DNA of 64,000 nucleotides from Theristus sp. LFF4_11 (Eukaryota; Nematoda; Chromadorea; Monhysterida; Xyalidae). Within the stretch, counting starts at the first letter, position 1; every line of letters starts with the position of its first letter. A program made the position numbers and the translations under genes. A model generated the notes under the pieces. It was not told where the DNA came from. It searched no databases and was given only the letters and a program-made list of their open reading frames with translations. The stretch lies in the NCBI GenBank assembly GCA_030248135.1, contig JASANC010003345.1:1-64000 (forward strand). The letters run 5' to 3'. Of this stretch, positions 12,501 through 26,354 are shown piece by piece.

Positions 12501-15500
12501 CTGTGTATACAGGAGGCCAAGGTCGTAGTGTCACTTTCTCCAATTACAACATTCTCTAGCGAGTAAAAGTGAAGCCAAAACAGGTGACACAACGTGACAT
12601 AGACGCCAGGTGTTCTTCGTTGTGCTTTAGTTTATAGTGTGCTTTCAGATTGACACACGCCAATATATTAGCCGTGTATTCGACATCAATTGGTTCTCAG
12701 TTTTCACGTTCCTGACTGCATTATTTTTTGTGCGTGTTCAGGTATAGTTTGTTATGTTTTTTGGCTACAAGATGTGTACATAGTTTTACTACAACAAACA
12801 ATCAAAAACTGCATTAAAAACAGTTGTGTTTTCACAACGTTGAATGGACACATAGTGGCCCAGCCGTGCGCGACAACAAAGCAAGTGCAAGCAGCAGGCA
12901 CCTTGCGACAAAAGTGTTTGCTGGTGTGTGCAAAACTGACCTTGGCTGCTGGTAACGAAATGGCGTTATGTGTGTGAACGGCTGTCTGTGCTGACCAGTT
13001 ATACTTTGTTGCGTTTGCGTTGTAAGCGATCTCGCTGCAATCTGCCCATGATGATCAGAACAACCATTGTTGTCATTCTACGAGTATAGCAGCAATAGCA
13101 AACGTAAATCGCTCATAGTTGACGCGGCGCGCGCAGTTGCCTAGCCGGGCGTAATTATTGTTCAGGGACAATGACCGTGCATACACCACCAAGTGCTGCA
13201 CGCACGAACAACAACACTTTGTGCGCGCATGCACACCATTTGAGTTTGAGGATGCGTTGTCGCGAAAGTGATACTGTTTGCCGAGTTTTTTTATACGGCC
13301 GTGCGATTGTCACTTGTTGGCGTTGTTGTTTGTTGTTATGTTTGTTGCCGCTGCTAGAGTGCGAGTTGAAAATGTTGGTGATCTATGGAGGCAAACACAC
13401 AGGATTCAGTCAAGGTCGACACCTTTGCTTGCTTTCTGTGATCATACACAACACGCCTCTGCTGATCGCTCTCACAGTCAACGATGCATTCAACCAAACA
13501 ATTGCTCCGTCCGTACACTTTACTACGACGGGTAGCAAGAGAGTTTGTTGGGCGAGGGCAAAGTTTTGAATGATACACACACGCACTCGCTGAGGGAGGC
13601 TAGCCGTCACACACGCATTTCCATACCGGCCTTGACTGTGCCGACTCTGTGGCGCAGTTGTGCAGTTGTTTTGAATATGCACAGACGGAAAACACAGTAG
13701 CGGTTTATTCAAATGTCGTTCTCCCGGAAGTATAGCCGTAGCAGTTCTGCGTAGTGTACAACACAGAGTGCTTGGATACAAAGTTTCGTATTGCCCGTAA
13801 TCCGCATTGTTCTACAATGCGTACCATGGATCTCTATGACCTCTTGTGTGCACATGGCGCGAATGCACATGCGTTTGCATGCACGTCTTTATACGTTGAG
13901 AGCGATTTATTATACTATTATTCGCATGCATCAGTAAACTCGCTCGCCGCAAGTCTACTCAGGCCGAAACTATGCAGGCACATTGTTGTTGTGGTTGTAG
14001 TAAAGCCATAGACAAACAGATGGCCACCGTAGCACCTTCGCGGTGCCTGGTGATTGCTGGTCTTCGGTGGACTTGCCCTTGCCACAAGTTACACTTGGCG
14101 TCCATGAAATTCTCATTGTTGCAGCAGTTGTCGTGCACACGCGCTTTGTTTTTTCATTTTTTGACGTGCATGTACACGTTACATTCCCCACCCGTCCACA
14201 ATGATCACGCACGTTGATTCGTGTCCCATGGGCGCTTTCGCGCAGTTTGTCCTGTCCGTCTGTTCAAGCAATCACATTGGGACTGCCAATTTTTTGACGA
14301 ACTTTTCTCACAACTCAAAAATTAATTCAAATTGAGATTGTGTTTTTTTTGCTTTTTTGGTTTTAGCGCATCATGCTGTTACTTGCGCAGAAACAATGAT
14401 TGTTTTTGCGTTTTCTTGTTGTAAAACCAAAATTGTAGTACTGTTCATAAGCGGAACTTTGAGAACTTCAGTTCAACTTTAGTTTTGTTTTTACGCGCAA
14501 AATACAAGGTGATGTTTCACGCCTGATTTGGGAATGAGATAATGACGAAGTCTGCAGTGTGTTGAAAATTAACGATGAAAACTGGCCTGGTAAAAAGGCT
14601 AACATGCAGCCAGTCTAAACGATGTGAACGTCTCAAAGAGGCGTGGAACATTAAGCCTAGCAGATTTTGTGTGTGAATTTTATGTAATACGCAATAGAAT
14701 GTTGGCAACATTGCAGTGATGTGCGGTAATTACAACCGAATCGCACATGTGCCATGTGTGCTGGTCGTCCGTTGCCGGTTGTCAAACTTTATCATAGATT
14801 TACACGCTTGTACATGTTTCGCAGTGTCTCCCTGATAAAAAAATGTCCACATTGTTGTAGTTTTTTTGTATCTGTATCCATAGAAGCCATGTGCATTGAA
14901 CATGCGCACGCAACATGTACATGTATGTCATGATGTTCAAAAAACTTTCATTATGCCAAGTGCAACAAGAGACAGCATTTTTTGCCATACATGAAGCAGG
15001 GGATAAACGTAATTGTATGTGCTCGACCAGTTAACGAGGGGCACGGCTGCGTGCGTTCTTTGGTGCATGGCAAACTTTCATCTATCAATTTGGAACTGTA
15101 CTTTATCCAATGTAAGCACGTGTATTGCATACAGACAGCACCATACTTTTGAACGCCAGCACGTAATTTATCGCGCACAAAAGCATTGCTTATGCAGTAC
15201 GTCTGGCATGAGAGAGTTTGTTTTTTGTAGAGTGCTTGGGTCGCCATAGAAATACACTTGCACTATATGGCAATGACAGCGGCCATATGGACCCATGGTG
15301 GTGCATGCAACAACAAGAACCAACAGGTCCCGGCCGGTAATACTTTTCCGAAAGAGTAATACTTGCTGGTGCATAAAACGCACGCACGAACGATTCTGGA
15401 CTTTACCTAAAAGCCGTTCGTTGCAGTACTTTGCATGCGCAACTTATCGCCCACTGCGGCAACCACCGTGTGCCCCAGACTGTGTACTTTACGTTTTGGC

Positions 15501-18500
15501 TATGCAACCGCTAATTTATAGGTTGACCATACGCACTGCTGTTGCCGCTGGTCGCGATTCAGTTCATTTGCTCGCTATGGTGCATTTCACTTTTTGCGTC
15601 TTTTAAAGAAAGTAGTCAGCGTCAGCTAGAGAACAAACAACGCAAACACATCCAACTGCTATCAGTCACAATATCATACGTTTTGCAAATGATATACGAA
15701 TATTGCACTGCACATTTAGTCGCATGTTTGTTATTGGCTTCGCAGCGGTTCTATTCTACTCTGTTCATGGTACGTTGATACTGTGGTATTGTCTAAATAT
15801 GCGCGAACTCTTCTTTCATGCTTCCCAAAGACATGTCGTGATGGAGCAGGTTGCTTCTGGAAACTGCACGACTGAGAGGTGCGCCTTGGTTGCAAATCAA
15901 TATCACTGTTTCTTGAGTGAATGATGTCTATCTGCTTTTTAGGTCTTCTGAATATGTAGTTGTGTTGTTTTAGATTCAAAGAAAGTTGTTGCTGCATGTA
16001 TTGCACTGCGTATCTATGTTTGTATCGTGAACGTTTAAAATTCTACAAAAGTGGTGCCTTGTTTTGAAATGAACGACATTAAGCTGCGCCGGTCATCAGG
16101 AACAGCGAATGGGCACATCAAAGAGACTCTTTTCAGGAAGTAAACTATTCGTTTTTGCACCGAGTAACATGGTATGTGCACCATGTTTGGTACTCATAAA
16201 ACGTGCTCGCACCACCACAAATCACGACGCTTTCACACTTCCTGCGTACTTTGTCTTTCCTTTTATACTCCGTCGGAACGATTTGTTGTTTGTGGGCGAG
16301 CACACGAATTAGCACTTTTCAGTCGTGTTTCTAGTTACCGCGACCGTCTGTTGTTGTATTCCATTAAAACATTTGTGCGCATTGCTAATTGTGAATCTTT
16401 GTGTGGTCACCACATTGTTGAAAATGCATTTGAAAGCAGCTGCAGCTTATCCGGTCGCAAACTGTGTGCGCATAAAACATTTCAGAGTAATGATGTTTTT
16501 TGTGTGTACTCCGGATCGACCGTAATCTGCAAGTAGTATTATTGAATGAGAGGTCGAGCGCGCGAGGGCATTCGGGGACAAAACAGATACATGCAGACAT
16601 GGTGGTGGCATTGAGTTCGCTCGCTGTGCACGAGCATCTGGCGCCCGCAAGTGCATGCCACACATAAACAGACAGTTTACGCGCGCGCGCATGCATATCT
16701 TAGTACAACTGTGTGTGTGTGTGATTGTTTTGCTGCGTCCCTTTTTGCCTCTGTACACACTACTGCTGATAGAGTAGTCACATTGGCATAGAAGCACACA
16801 TTCACTCAAGCTGATTTCCTATTCTTGTATGGGGTTGGTTGGTGGTCATCTATGGAAACATCTGCCGCGTCAACATTATGCGTGCCCTCAACTTAGCACA
16901 TGTAAGCATGGAATACACTTGCATGCTACGAGCCCTCGTGGCCGTGTACAATGCAGCACATTAATCGTAGTAATAATAGTAGTAGTAGCACACGGTGTGT
17001 TGTAGCCCTGAAAAATAAAACACACACATGAGTCGTACTAGCATACACAATGTTACTGCTTAAGCTGACCATAAGCTGCACCGGCAGCTGTTTTGCTTTG
17101 GCAGCTTCGATATCTCTGTGTGCATAATTGTTCTCTGTGCTGCACTCCCTCGCCTTCTCGTTTTCTCTCTTTTTTGTTAGCTTTTTACTCGATCATGAAC
17201 AGCGCGTATCGCTAGTTGCACTAAAATTACTGGCCTCACCACTGCGCCCTCACCCACCCCTCTTCGTCCGCAATATCCGCATTTGTGCTTTCTGCGGTCA
17301 TTCGTTACACGCTTCGCCAAAGCTACTAGCGCTGCTACCGTAGTAGCTGCTTAGCTGTTGGTTAATATGGCGATCTGGCTTTTTGCATGCGCGTGTTTGT
17401 GCCGACCGATCAAGGCATATTGCTTGCAATTACGATTCGTTTGTCTGCACGCGTGAAAAAAAGCAAAGTTTACGGCTGTCTGCACTGAACAGTGTGCGCG
17501 ATTGTTTTTGCGCGAGCATTACAGGCGCACGAACGTGTGCACTCGTCCGCGCGATGGCTATCATAATTTAGCTCGCGCACGGTACACGTTTGTTTTTGCA
17601 AGCACATCTACACACACGCACATGCCGGCCGACCTGTCCGAAAACTCGCATCTTTCAGTTGTTATCGGTAATCCGATGCACTTTGTCGACACGGCTAACT
17701 GAGTTCGCTGTTCCGCTGATTCGTTTGTGTTTTTTTTTGCGTTCTGTTTTTCTTGAATTCAAACTACGGACTGCATGCACCGTGCTTACAATTACGAGTT
17801 ATCATTGTGCCGCCTTTCCGCGAATGTGCTTGGCGTACGAACATTCAAAAAGAAACGCCAAAGTTGGAATTAGTAGCCATTGATCATAGCGGTGAGCATA
17901 ACGACTTGTTTGGTCGCGCCTAATCAGTCATGCTCGGCGACGCCGAACACCGACGTGCGTAGTTGTTAGCGTTTGTATCATTAAAAATGATGCCGTTCTC
18001 GTTGTGTTCCGATTTGTTATTGGTCTTCTTTGCACATAACGAGTGTGTTCAAGTTACGCTTGCCTTTAGTTTTCCAAATGTCCAGCTTTGTGGGTCTACG
18101 GTACCTGGAGAGCGTACACACATACATACTGGGCAAACTAACTATATTTATTGACGACCAAGTTCTCCATCAGAAACTAAATTTCCCACTGCACGAGTGC
18201 GACCACATGCAACGATAATTGTGACAAAAGAAAGTTTGTAGCCATCCAGGTTGCTGGGTCGCTCTGCAAAACATGAGAAAGAGAAAGGTTGTTTGAGTAT
18301 GCTTGTGCGTTAGGTCACGCACACAATGGCATTGAGTTTGCACTAATTCCGTAATGCGCAGTGTACACAGATGGGAATAGAGCAGGTGTTGCATAAGTTT
18401 GCTTAGATGGCGAGAGTCAAAGTCGTTACTTATTTGAGTGCCATTGTTCAGATGCACGCAGACATGCACTGTGTCTGACGTATTATTAAATGCATTTGGC

Positions 18501-21500
18501 CGTTAACGCCTTATTATAAGTATGTGGACGAGTTGTGGACATCTGCCCATCTGTGCAGTTTCACTATCACACACGCACTTATTTTCTATGTTTTATGGGC
18601 ATGTTTCTGTGTGACTCAATCATTGTGCCATCGACACAGCATTACTGACTGAAGCTGTGCTTGCTCATAGTCTCAGTCCCTCGACAACGCACAAATCACG
18701 CACGCTTTCTGGCATCATTCGTCATTTCTGGCTTTCTCTGCTTTTTTCTCATCTCGATTCGCTTATTTCGATTTCTTTTCTCGACGCCGAAGAGGTCAGC
18801 CGGCACACGTGGCGCATGCAGCAGCCCTGTATTATTTGCTCGTGAATGAGTCACACAGGCGTGTGCACAGCGAGTCCATTGGCTACTCAAGGAAAATCAG
18901 CTAGCTGGACACATACTAGCTGAACCCCCAAAAATATAGCTGCAAACGTAAGCTATGCGCACATGCATAAGTACATGTATTTGTGCTTCATGGTCACACA
19001 AAACGAATCCGCGTGTGCCCCACTATTTGGCGAGTAAAAGAGAATGTTGTGAGAGAGTACCATCGAAAAAAGCTGTATGCAGCCGGTGCCTCGGTGGAGT
19101 CCAGTAGTGGCGTCAGTGACCACACTGAGAGCAGGAGAGGGGGCTCATGCATATTGCAGGGTGCTGCGGGCTCAAACAAAGAGCCATTGGCAATATGCAC
19201 GCTGCACAGGCCACATGAAACAGCACAGTACCAGCTCAAGTCAGAGCACACCGGACACTCCGTGATTACGACGTGTACGTGCGGTGCATGTGCGTTCACA
19301 CACGAGCTCATGCGGATGACCAAAACTGCGTTAGCTGTTTCAGTTTGATACCCTTTGTGTGAACCAAATGTATAACTAGCGCCTTTTTCTGTTCATTTCG
19401 CTGTTGTTTTTTTCTTCTTTATTTCTTTCTTGCGTTCTTCTGCTGTAATTCTGTCAGACATGGCGCATAATAGTTGTGTTTTACGACTTTGGCGTAGTGT
19501 GTGACGGGTGCGTTTACCGTAGTTCCGTTTTTGTTGGAGTTTGCAAAAACATTATCGCCTGAAATGTAAAAAGGTGGACATCTATGTCTTAAACAAACGT
19601 CGCGTTTTTCTTCCGCTTTGTTTCAGCCTCTCGTGTTCTTTTATTTATGCTGATCTTTGTGTGTATTGGTTTTGATCCTTGTTTCGTTAGATTGTATCGT
19701 CACGTTATATTTTAATCATGTAAGTTAAATTGTTTACTGAAACGTTTGCTATTGTGTTTAACCTAAAAGTTCAAAGGAACATACAATCTCAATGTTGTCT
19801 CACTCAGCTTCGGCAGTCATAGGCTTTCTGCAATAAAGCATATAAATTCAAATCAGATGCGTTTTTTGCTTTGCCTTTCTTTTCTCATTCGCTGGTCTCT
19901 CAGGACGCACTTCCTGTACTTTGTGTCTGCGTGTAGATTTAACTACAACTCTAACGCACAACACGCAACACGTGTTCCACACATAAAGTCAGTGTTGATG
20001 GTCCACTGGATATGAGCGTGGACGGAGTTTTTTTCATTCTTATCGTTTTCTGTGCACTCTCACTCCAACGACCGTCGAAGCACGCACCCCGCACCTACAC
20101 ACTATTTCGCCCAGAGTCCACTTTTCAAAAAGAATGAAGAAGAAAACACATTTCGTGCGCTTGCGCACATAAGTCGTTGCTAGCTAGATTATGGGTCCTT
20201 TGTTCAGGAGTGTAGTTCAACAGCTAGATATTCTGGCACACAACAACTATTCATAACATATCGTAATATGACCATTGCGCGTGTGTAAAGGACGCTACAA
20301 AAAAGTGGACCTTGCGTTCGTACACTGTCAGTGCACTATGACGCCCGTCCGTGGTGTTACTGTGGGTGAACACTGAACAACAGTTGTTTGTTACAGCTCT
20401 CTCTGCCCCCAGCAACACAAGTGAAACTGAGATTCAACCTATGAAAGCTGTTCACAGTAAACTACGACGGCGGCTGGCGTTTTTTGCACAACGCACTTTT
20501 TTGTTACTCATCATCATCATAAGCGCCAAATGTTCCAATAAATCTGACGCGAGTTACGCGCGTGAGAGCGACTCTACCTTTGGGCGAATGTTGTTCCGCT
20601 GCACATTGTTCGCTTGCATGCCATTGTCGGTCAACACAGTTGCTCAAGAAGATCCTATTGGTTTTTACCCAAAAAAACACAAAGATGCAAAGCAACTGAC
20701 ATTTTGAGTGGTGCCAACTTTCACCAGTACCAGTGTCTCATACTGTCGCATTCAAGCACATAGCAAACTGTACAAACATTAGATTCCGCGGCCGATGATA
20801 GCTAACTGCGCTTTTTTGCTTTGTTTAATTTTTGTTTGCATTAAATAGTGCAACTTGCCGCTACCAGCCAAACAGACCGAGAAACGACTGGAATTGCCAG
20901 TTAGATTGAAAGTCAAACTACGCCTATTATGGAGCGCCGGTCTTACATTGTGCTGCTACTGCGCTGCTGCGAAGTCCAATAAGCTTGCAAAAATTCTCAT
21001 TTTGTCTCATTGCGGCGCACACAGGCCGCATTTGGTGACACTAAACTTTCTCGTTAACGGCCGTCGCAGGCTGAGACTTTGTTTGCACATGAAAACGATT
21101 ATAGCTGAATGCTGTATGTACAAAAGTGTAGCTGCGCACAAGCAGACATAAAGTCAGCCACCATCACGTCCACCGAAATGATAGCTGCCCGGTAGCCAGT
21201 GTGTCTTTGCGACAACGGTCGCTGTTTCTCAAAACACATAGCCGAACACAGCCACGTTTTTGGTGCGATGCGTCATGCCACGCACACCTAGACAATCAAA
21301 AGTTCGTTGTGCTCAGTGGCCGTTGATATATTTTGTTGTGTCTTAGAGTTCAGACATTCTCAGCGCCCTAGTGGCCCGGCTTTTGATCGTGAAAGCTTTT
21401 TTCGCTGCATACTTGCATGCATGATCTTTATCTCGATGCTGTTTGTTGTAAAACAGTTCAATACTTCATTGTTCAAACTTGTATAACCAACCAAGCAACG

Positions 21501-24500
21501 ACCCACATGCATACGCTGGCTGACTCTGCAACTGTTTTGTCTGAACTATTTGTTGCTGAGGGGCACGCTGTAAACGTTTGAACAGATGTGTTTCGGTGTA
21601 GTTACTTTTTTTCGAACTGCGCACCAAATTGATCTTCGTTTGTACTGCAGATAGTTTGTAATCAGTTTGAGACAGAGATCATCGCTTTGGATCACTGAAA
21701 GAGTGGTGTTCTAGAAAGTGACTTTGACGCGCAAGAAAAAGTCAGTGCATTGACGATCAGGCGCCACAGCCGCACGTCGCCGGCTGCCATCGCAGCACGC
21801 AAAGTCTGCACTGCTTATCTCCATGCTTTCATCATTCCCTAGTTTTCATATCTTCACTGTAGTTGTTTATTTGTTGTTTGTTGTAATTTGAATCACCGAT
21901 ATCAGCAGAAAAATCTAGTCAAAGAATTTCTCCACGAACAGCTTTTCACTTTGACAAGTTGCACTCGTGTATGCACCACCATTGAATACGATTTAACGAT
22001 ATCTCTTCTCTGCATACTTGTGCTTTCTGCTCATCACGTACACATTCTATGTTGCTTCAGCTTTAGGTTAACAATAACAAAAAGCGCACATGTGTGATTG
22101 CCCATATACTTTAGCGGTCTCACTCGATAGCTTGATACATCCGAAAAAGCTGTATAAGCAACAACAATCACATTCGCACATATTTGTGTGTGCTGGAGAC
22201 ATCAAATAATATACGCAGGCTAACTGAGTTTCACTTGTGGTCTGGTCTTCCAGTAAGTATTTAGTATACATGTATGTATGTATGTAGTTCACGTGCGACA
22301 AAACCATTAAAAGGCACAACTTTTGCGTTGCCATCTGCGCGGTTTACTTGTGATGTTGTTGTTGTTTTTGTGACGCTCGTTTATGGATTGCATCCATCGA
22401 CTTTCAGTGTCCGGCTTGAATTTTCAATTTACGTAATTGTCTTCCACCAAAAGCAACGCCCGTCGAACTACTATGACGGCACAGTTATAGTTTTTCCCGC
22501 CCGCACAGCCGTTTATAACTAACTTGCGGTTTGCATCCGTACTTTTGTCTCTGGGCGTCATAGTTTTTTGTTCAATAAATGCAAACAGCAACCCCTTTTC
22601 CTTGGAAACTGTATTTCACTTTACTTTTCAAATCATACTAACACGATCATTTTTGAATGCTGCGCAGACCGAAGCTTTATGCAAGCAATTAGCGCTTGCT
22701 ACATGTATGTACGCGCTGCGCAACAGAAAAACGTTATGTGAAGTTCCATTTACCAAATGCAATGCTGTATGGTTTTGAATCGAAATGCGTCTTGATTATA
22801 AAAAGCAGCAAAACTTTCCAAAGTGAACCCGGGTGGAAGAAAGTTTTGCTGCGACAAGGAAGCAGTGAACATGTTGTTGTGGCACAAAGTTGTGTTGCTT
22901 GGACGCAGCTGGCCGGTGGGTGGAGACAGCAGCGTTTGCATGGCTTGGACCCATTGGAGAGCATTTATTAAGTCTCTCTCAACTTCATAACACATGTACA
23001 TCTACACGTGTCTCTATGTGTAACTTTGGGCCGGAAATGATTGAAAACATCACTCGCAGAAACAATGCAGAAAGGCGCATTGCTGTTTTCATGCAACGTC
23101 CTGTGCTGCTAATGCCATTTATGTTGTCGCCATTTTGCGGTCTCGCTCTCTTGTTGTTGACCGTTAATTAAATATCTCACGTCGACCAGTTCGGTGTGCG
23201 TTCTATGTGTTGTGTCAAGTCTTTTGTGCAGTCAACGTTGCTTACAAAGGCAACTTTCATTAAAATCAGCAACAAGTGTCTGTAGTGCACGATCGCAAGC
23301 GAGCACAGCAGCTGTCCACATACGGGCGGTGCCATTCCGACTGAACTTTTTGCACACGTACACACAGAATACATAGTTTTGATGATTTTGTTTCTTTGCA
23401 GCAAAGTATATGCATGCACATGCGCAAGCACAGCAGTCAAGCATGCACAAGTTGACTCCCTGATGTCCTCTGTCCGCTCAAGTTTGTTCGTATACTTTCG
23501 TAGTTACTTTGTAGTTCATACTTTGTATACAATAACAGCAGTTTCACTCTTTTCCGCCTGTCTGTCCATCATGCATACAGTCCGTAGGTGTGTGCATGTG
23601 CGTGTACGTGCAAGCAAAAACGACGTACGGACGCAGATGCACAAGTGCGATCATATAACAACCAAAGTTTACTTTTGTGTGCGCGCCGCCGCCGCTGCAT
23701 GATGTTTCCATTGGAAATGCTCTGCTTCTCTGCGTGACTAGTGGCCATCTCTTGAAATACACGTCTCATTACAATACTTTTCGCACCGACGCATACGACT
23801 GTGGGGCTTCTCTTACACACAGCTCTGTAACACCTGTCTTCCAACTTACTTAGTCTTTCTTTGCATCAACAGCGTGTATCGCCATTTGAAGACGCGTTTG
23901 ATGTCTAGCCGCTGCACTTTTATATCACCAACCGTATTTTTTTGTTTCTAGTGTTTGTCTTGGTGAAGTGTGGCTGTCCATATATCTTTCAAGTGCGATA
24001 TACATGTAAGTAACGAATCAACAAACACAGTACATGTATGTATACACCTTCACAAGAAAATGGCACTTATCTCGCGGCTTTCGGCCTTTTTCTGACGCTT
24101 CAAATGTGATCTTCCTACCACACAATGACGTTCCTACTTTGCGTCCATGCGAGCTCATTGTGCTTTGCTGTCTAATGCTTGGTAATTGGCTTTTCTCCTG
24201 TTGCTCTCAACTTTTATCTCAGCGCGTACGTCTCAGCTTGAGAAACGGCATTCACAAATGGCCATGAACGCGCTCTGAGTTGGTGCTATGTTTTTTAGTT
24301 GCGTGTCGATTGCAGCGTGAGTGGTGCTCGGACGTGCTTTGTATCAGTTTGCAAATCAAGTGGAGCCAGATGCTTGGCGCACTTATTTCGATTCTTTCTG
24401 CATCGTCTGCACTGTACTTCATATGCGCGTAGGCCCGATGCGTATTAGATTTCCATATTTTAACTGGCCACTATTTCCTGTCATCGGCCGTTGTTGTCTC

Positions 24501-26354
24501 GGTTTTAGTTCGTTTCGCACTCGGACTCGAGACTCACCGGCACTATCTCTGAATGCGTGTGCCGTTCACTTAATAGTTAGCAAGTAAAACAACAAGTAGA
24601 TGTGTGGCCGCGAAAACTGTGTCTGACGCAAGTAAAAAGCTTTCGGCTCACTATCGGTGCGGACGGTATATTCCGTGAACTAACCGCTGCAAGTTGAGTG
24701 AGCGATGCGATTTCGATTCGTCCGAAGGCATATACAATATCCATGTTTTCATACTTCCATCTTGCAGATATAGAGTTTTGTGCGAGAGAGACTGCGTGCG
24801 CGCAATCAACTGTTTGCTCACCACCGCAAACTATTACTTTTAGCAGCAGCAAACTGCATGCCAGTCAGGTGCGGAGTTGCCGTTGCAGAAACACGATACG
24901 TTTCGCAAGCTAACATTGTCCAATAAAAGCTCCCAAAAGCCGCCCGGTTCGCGCACACTCTCGCAGACTTTGAGAACAACTTTGCTGCCATATCGCACTG
25001 CATAACGATTTCCCATTTGTTTCATGGTGTATGTGGAATTTTATTTGATATTTGCTCTTGAAGTGCTACGGTCGAAGGAGCTCAAGCATGGTTTTTTTAG
25101 AACGGCTGTGTTTTTTAAACATCATTTGCACTTTATGCCAATCAGTGAACGGTCGAGCAGCACCGGCGTGACTTATGAATGCTATCAGCTAGAAATGGGC
25201 GAATTCAAGGCCGCATGGATATTGCGGTAAAGCAAAAGTGAAAATAACAATTTCGGACGACAGATGGCCCATGCTTAAACAATGTAGTTTTTTGTCAGGC
25301 CCAGCGAAATTATATAAGCACGCGAACAGTTTGTAATACGTAGGAACACAAATAAATTGCGGCCAGCTTTTCATTCGCATTGAACGGCACATTCATCTGG
25401 TGTGATCTGTTCTGGCGATATACAACTAGCTGTCCGTCATTCGTGCATTTTTGAAATAAACGCGTTTTCATTCGAATGCACACACATAAAAATTGGAAGT
25501 ATCACAAAAAGGCTTACATCTGCATACATGTACATGTTCGTCCATAATAATCACGTAGTGCTTGCACAGACAAGCTAAATGCTACTATGAATGTGTATGA
25601 GTGCACATTGCATGTAACACTTGCACAACAACAACAAGCATGCGCGACCCCAAAATCGGCACACTCGCATGCTGGCGTCCAGTTTCGCGACGATTCGTTT
25701 GTTTTTGATGTTTGTGAAATGAAGCAGACCTGATATCCAAGGGTGTGTACGTGTGTGACATCGAGCTAGTGCATTGTCTGTTTGTTGCATTTTGGTTCCG
25801 GTCAGGCGAAGTATGCTTGCACTTTCGATAAGCAGCAATCTGAATGGGCAATTTGCCGTGCTTGTCATGGCTCACAATGTGCATAATGCGTCAACTTGTA
25901 TCATGCACTGCACGCCACATGGCCAATGTTGCACCTACTTGACCGCGTTGACTCTCACGTTAGCTTTTTTAGCTTATTTACCCTCCTCCTGGACCAATCT
26001 CATAACTGCGTCACCGAGTTATATACATAATGTATGCATGCGCACACAGCTGCTCAGCAGCAAGACACTTTTCAAGCCTCACTTGCTAGCTATTCCTATT
26101 ACTCATCTCCGCAAATCTGCGTACTGCTTGCATGTATAGTCACGTTTGACTCACACACTATCGCTGCGTGCAATAATACTTCCACGATGTATATATATAT
26201 AATTTTATAATAAGCCAATATTCATTCTTTTCGGCATCTAAACTTGTTGACCCATGTAAGATTCCAAATGCGTCATTGGTCACATCAGGATCAGATTGGC
26301 ACATGACACGAGACTCAGTAATTGCATTGCTTAGTTTTGATTTCTTTGTTTCAG
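9519..26354. other. 17-kb interval with no recognisable gene, between collagen and ztf-11
   Basis: Open frames here are short, on both strands, and none shows a domain, a signal peptide with a Cys pattern, or homology I recognise. Base composition is mixed, with frequent alternating purine-pyrimidine words such as GTGTGCATGC. Short TATG microsatellites occur at about 12195-12209 and 22268-22286, and a TAG/TAA trinucleotide run near 16975. The palindrome-containing word TACATGTA(TGTA) recurs (see findings). The interval is divergent: it lies upstream of both the (-) collagen and the (+) ztf-11-like gene. It could hold the distal promoter, a non-coding first exon and a long first intron of ztf-11. 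Genes made of very short exons, or non-coding RNAs, cannot be excluded by eye. Confidence 0.55.
19148..19199. other. Imperfect hairpin, possible structured RNA
   Basis: The outer arms TGCATATTGC and GCAATATGCA are perfectly complementary. Inside them GGCTC and GAGCC close a 7-base loop, separated by an asymmetric internal loop. At 52 nt it is slightly shorter than typical nematode microRNA precursors. It could be chance in a region this long. Confidence 0.3.

Noticed and set aside
19335..19343. CTGTTTCA word resembling the C. elegans piRNA upstream motif
   Set aside because: One 8-bp match in 64 kb is expected by chance, and no cluster of such motifs is present.
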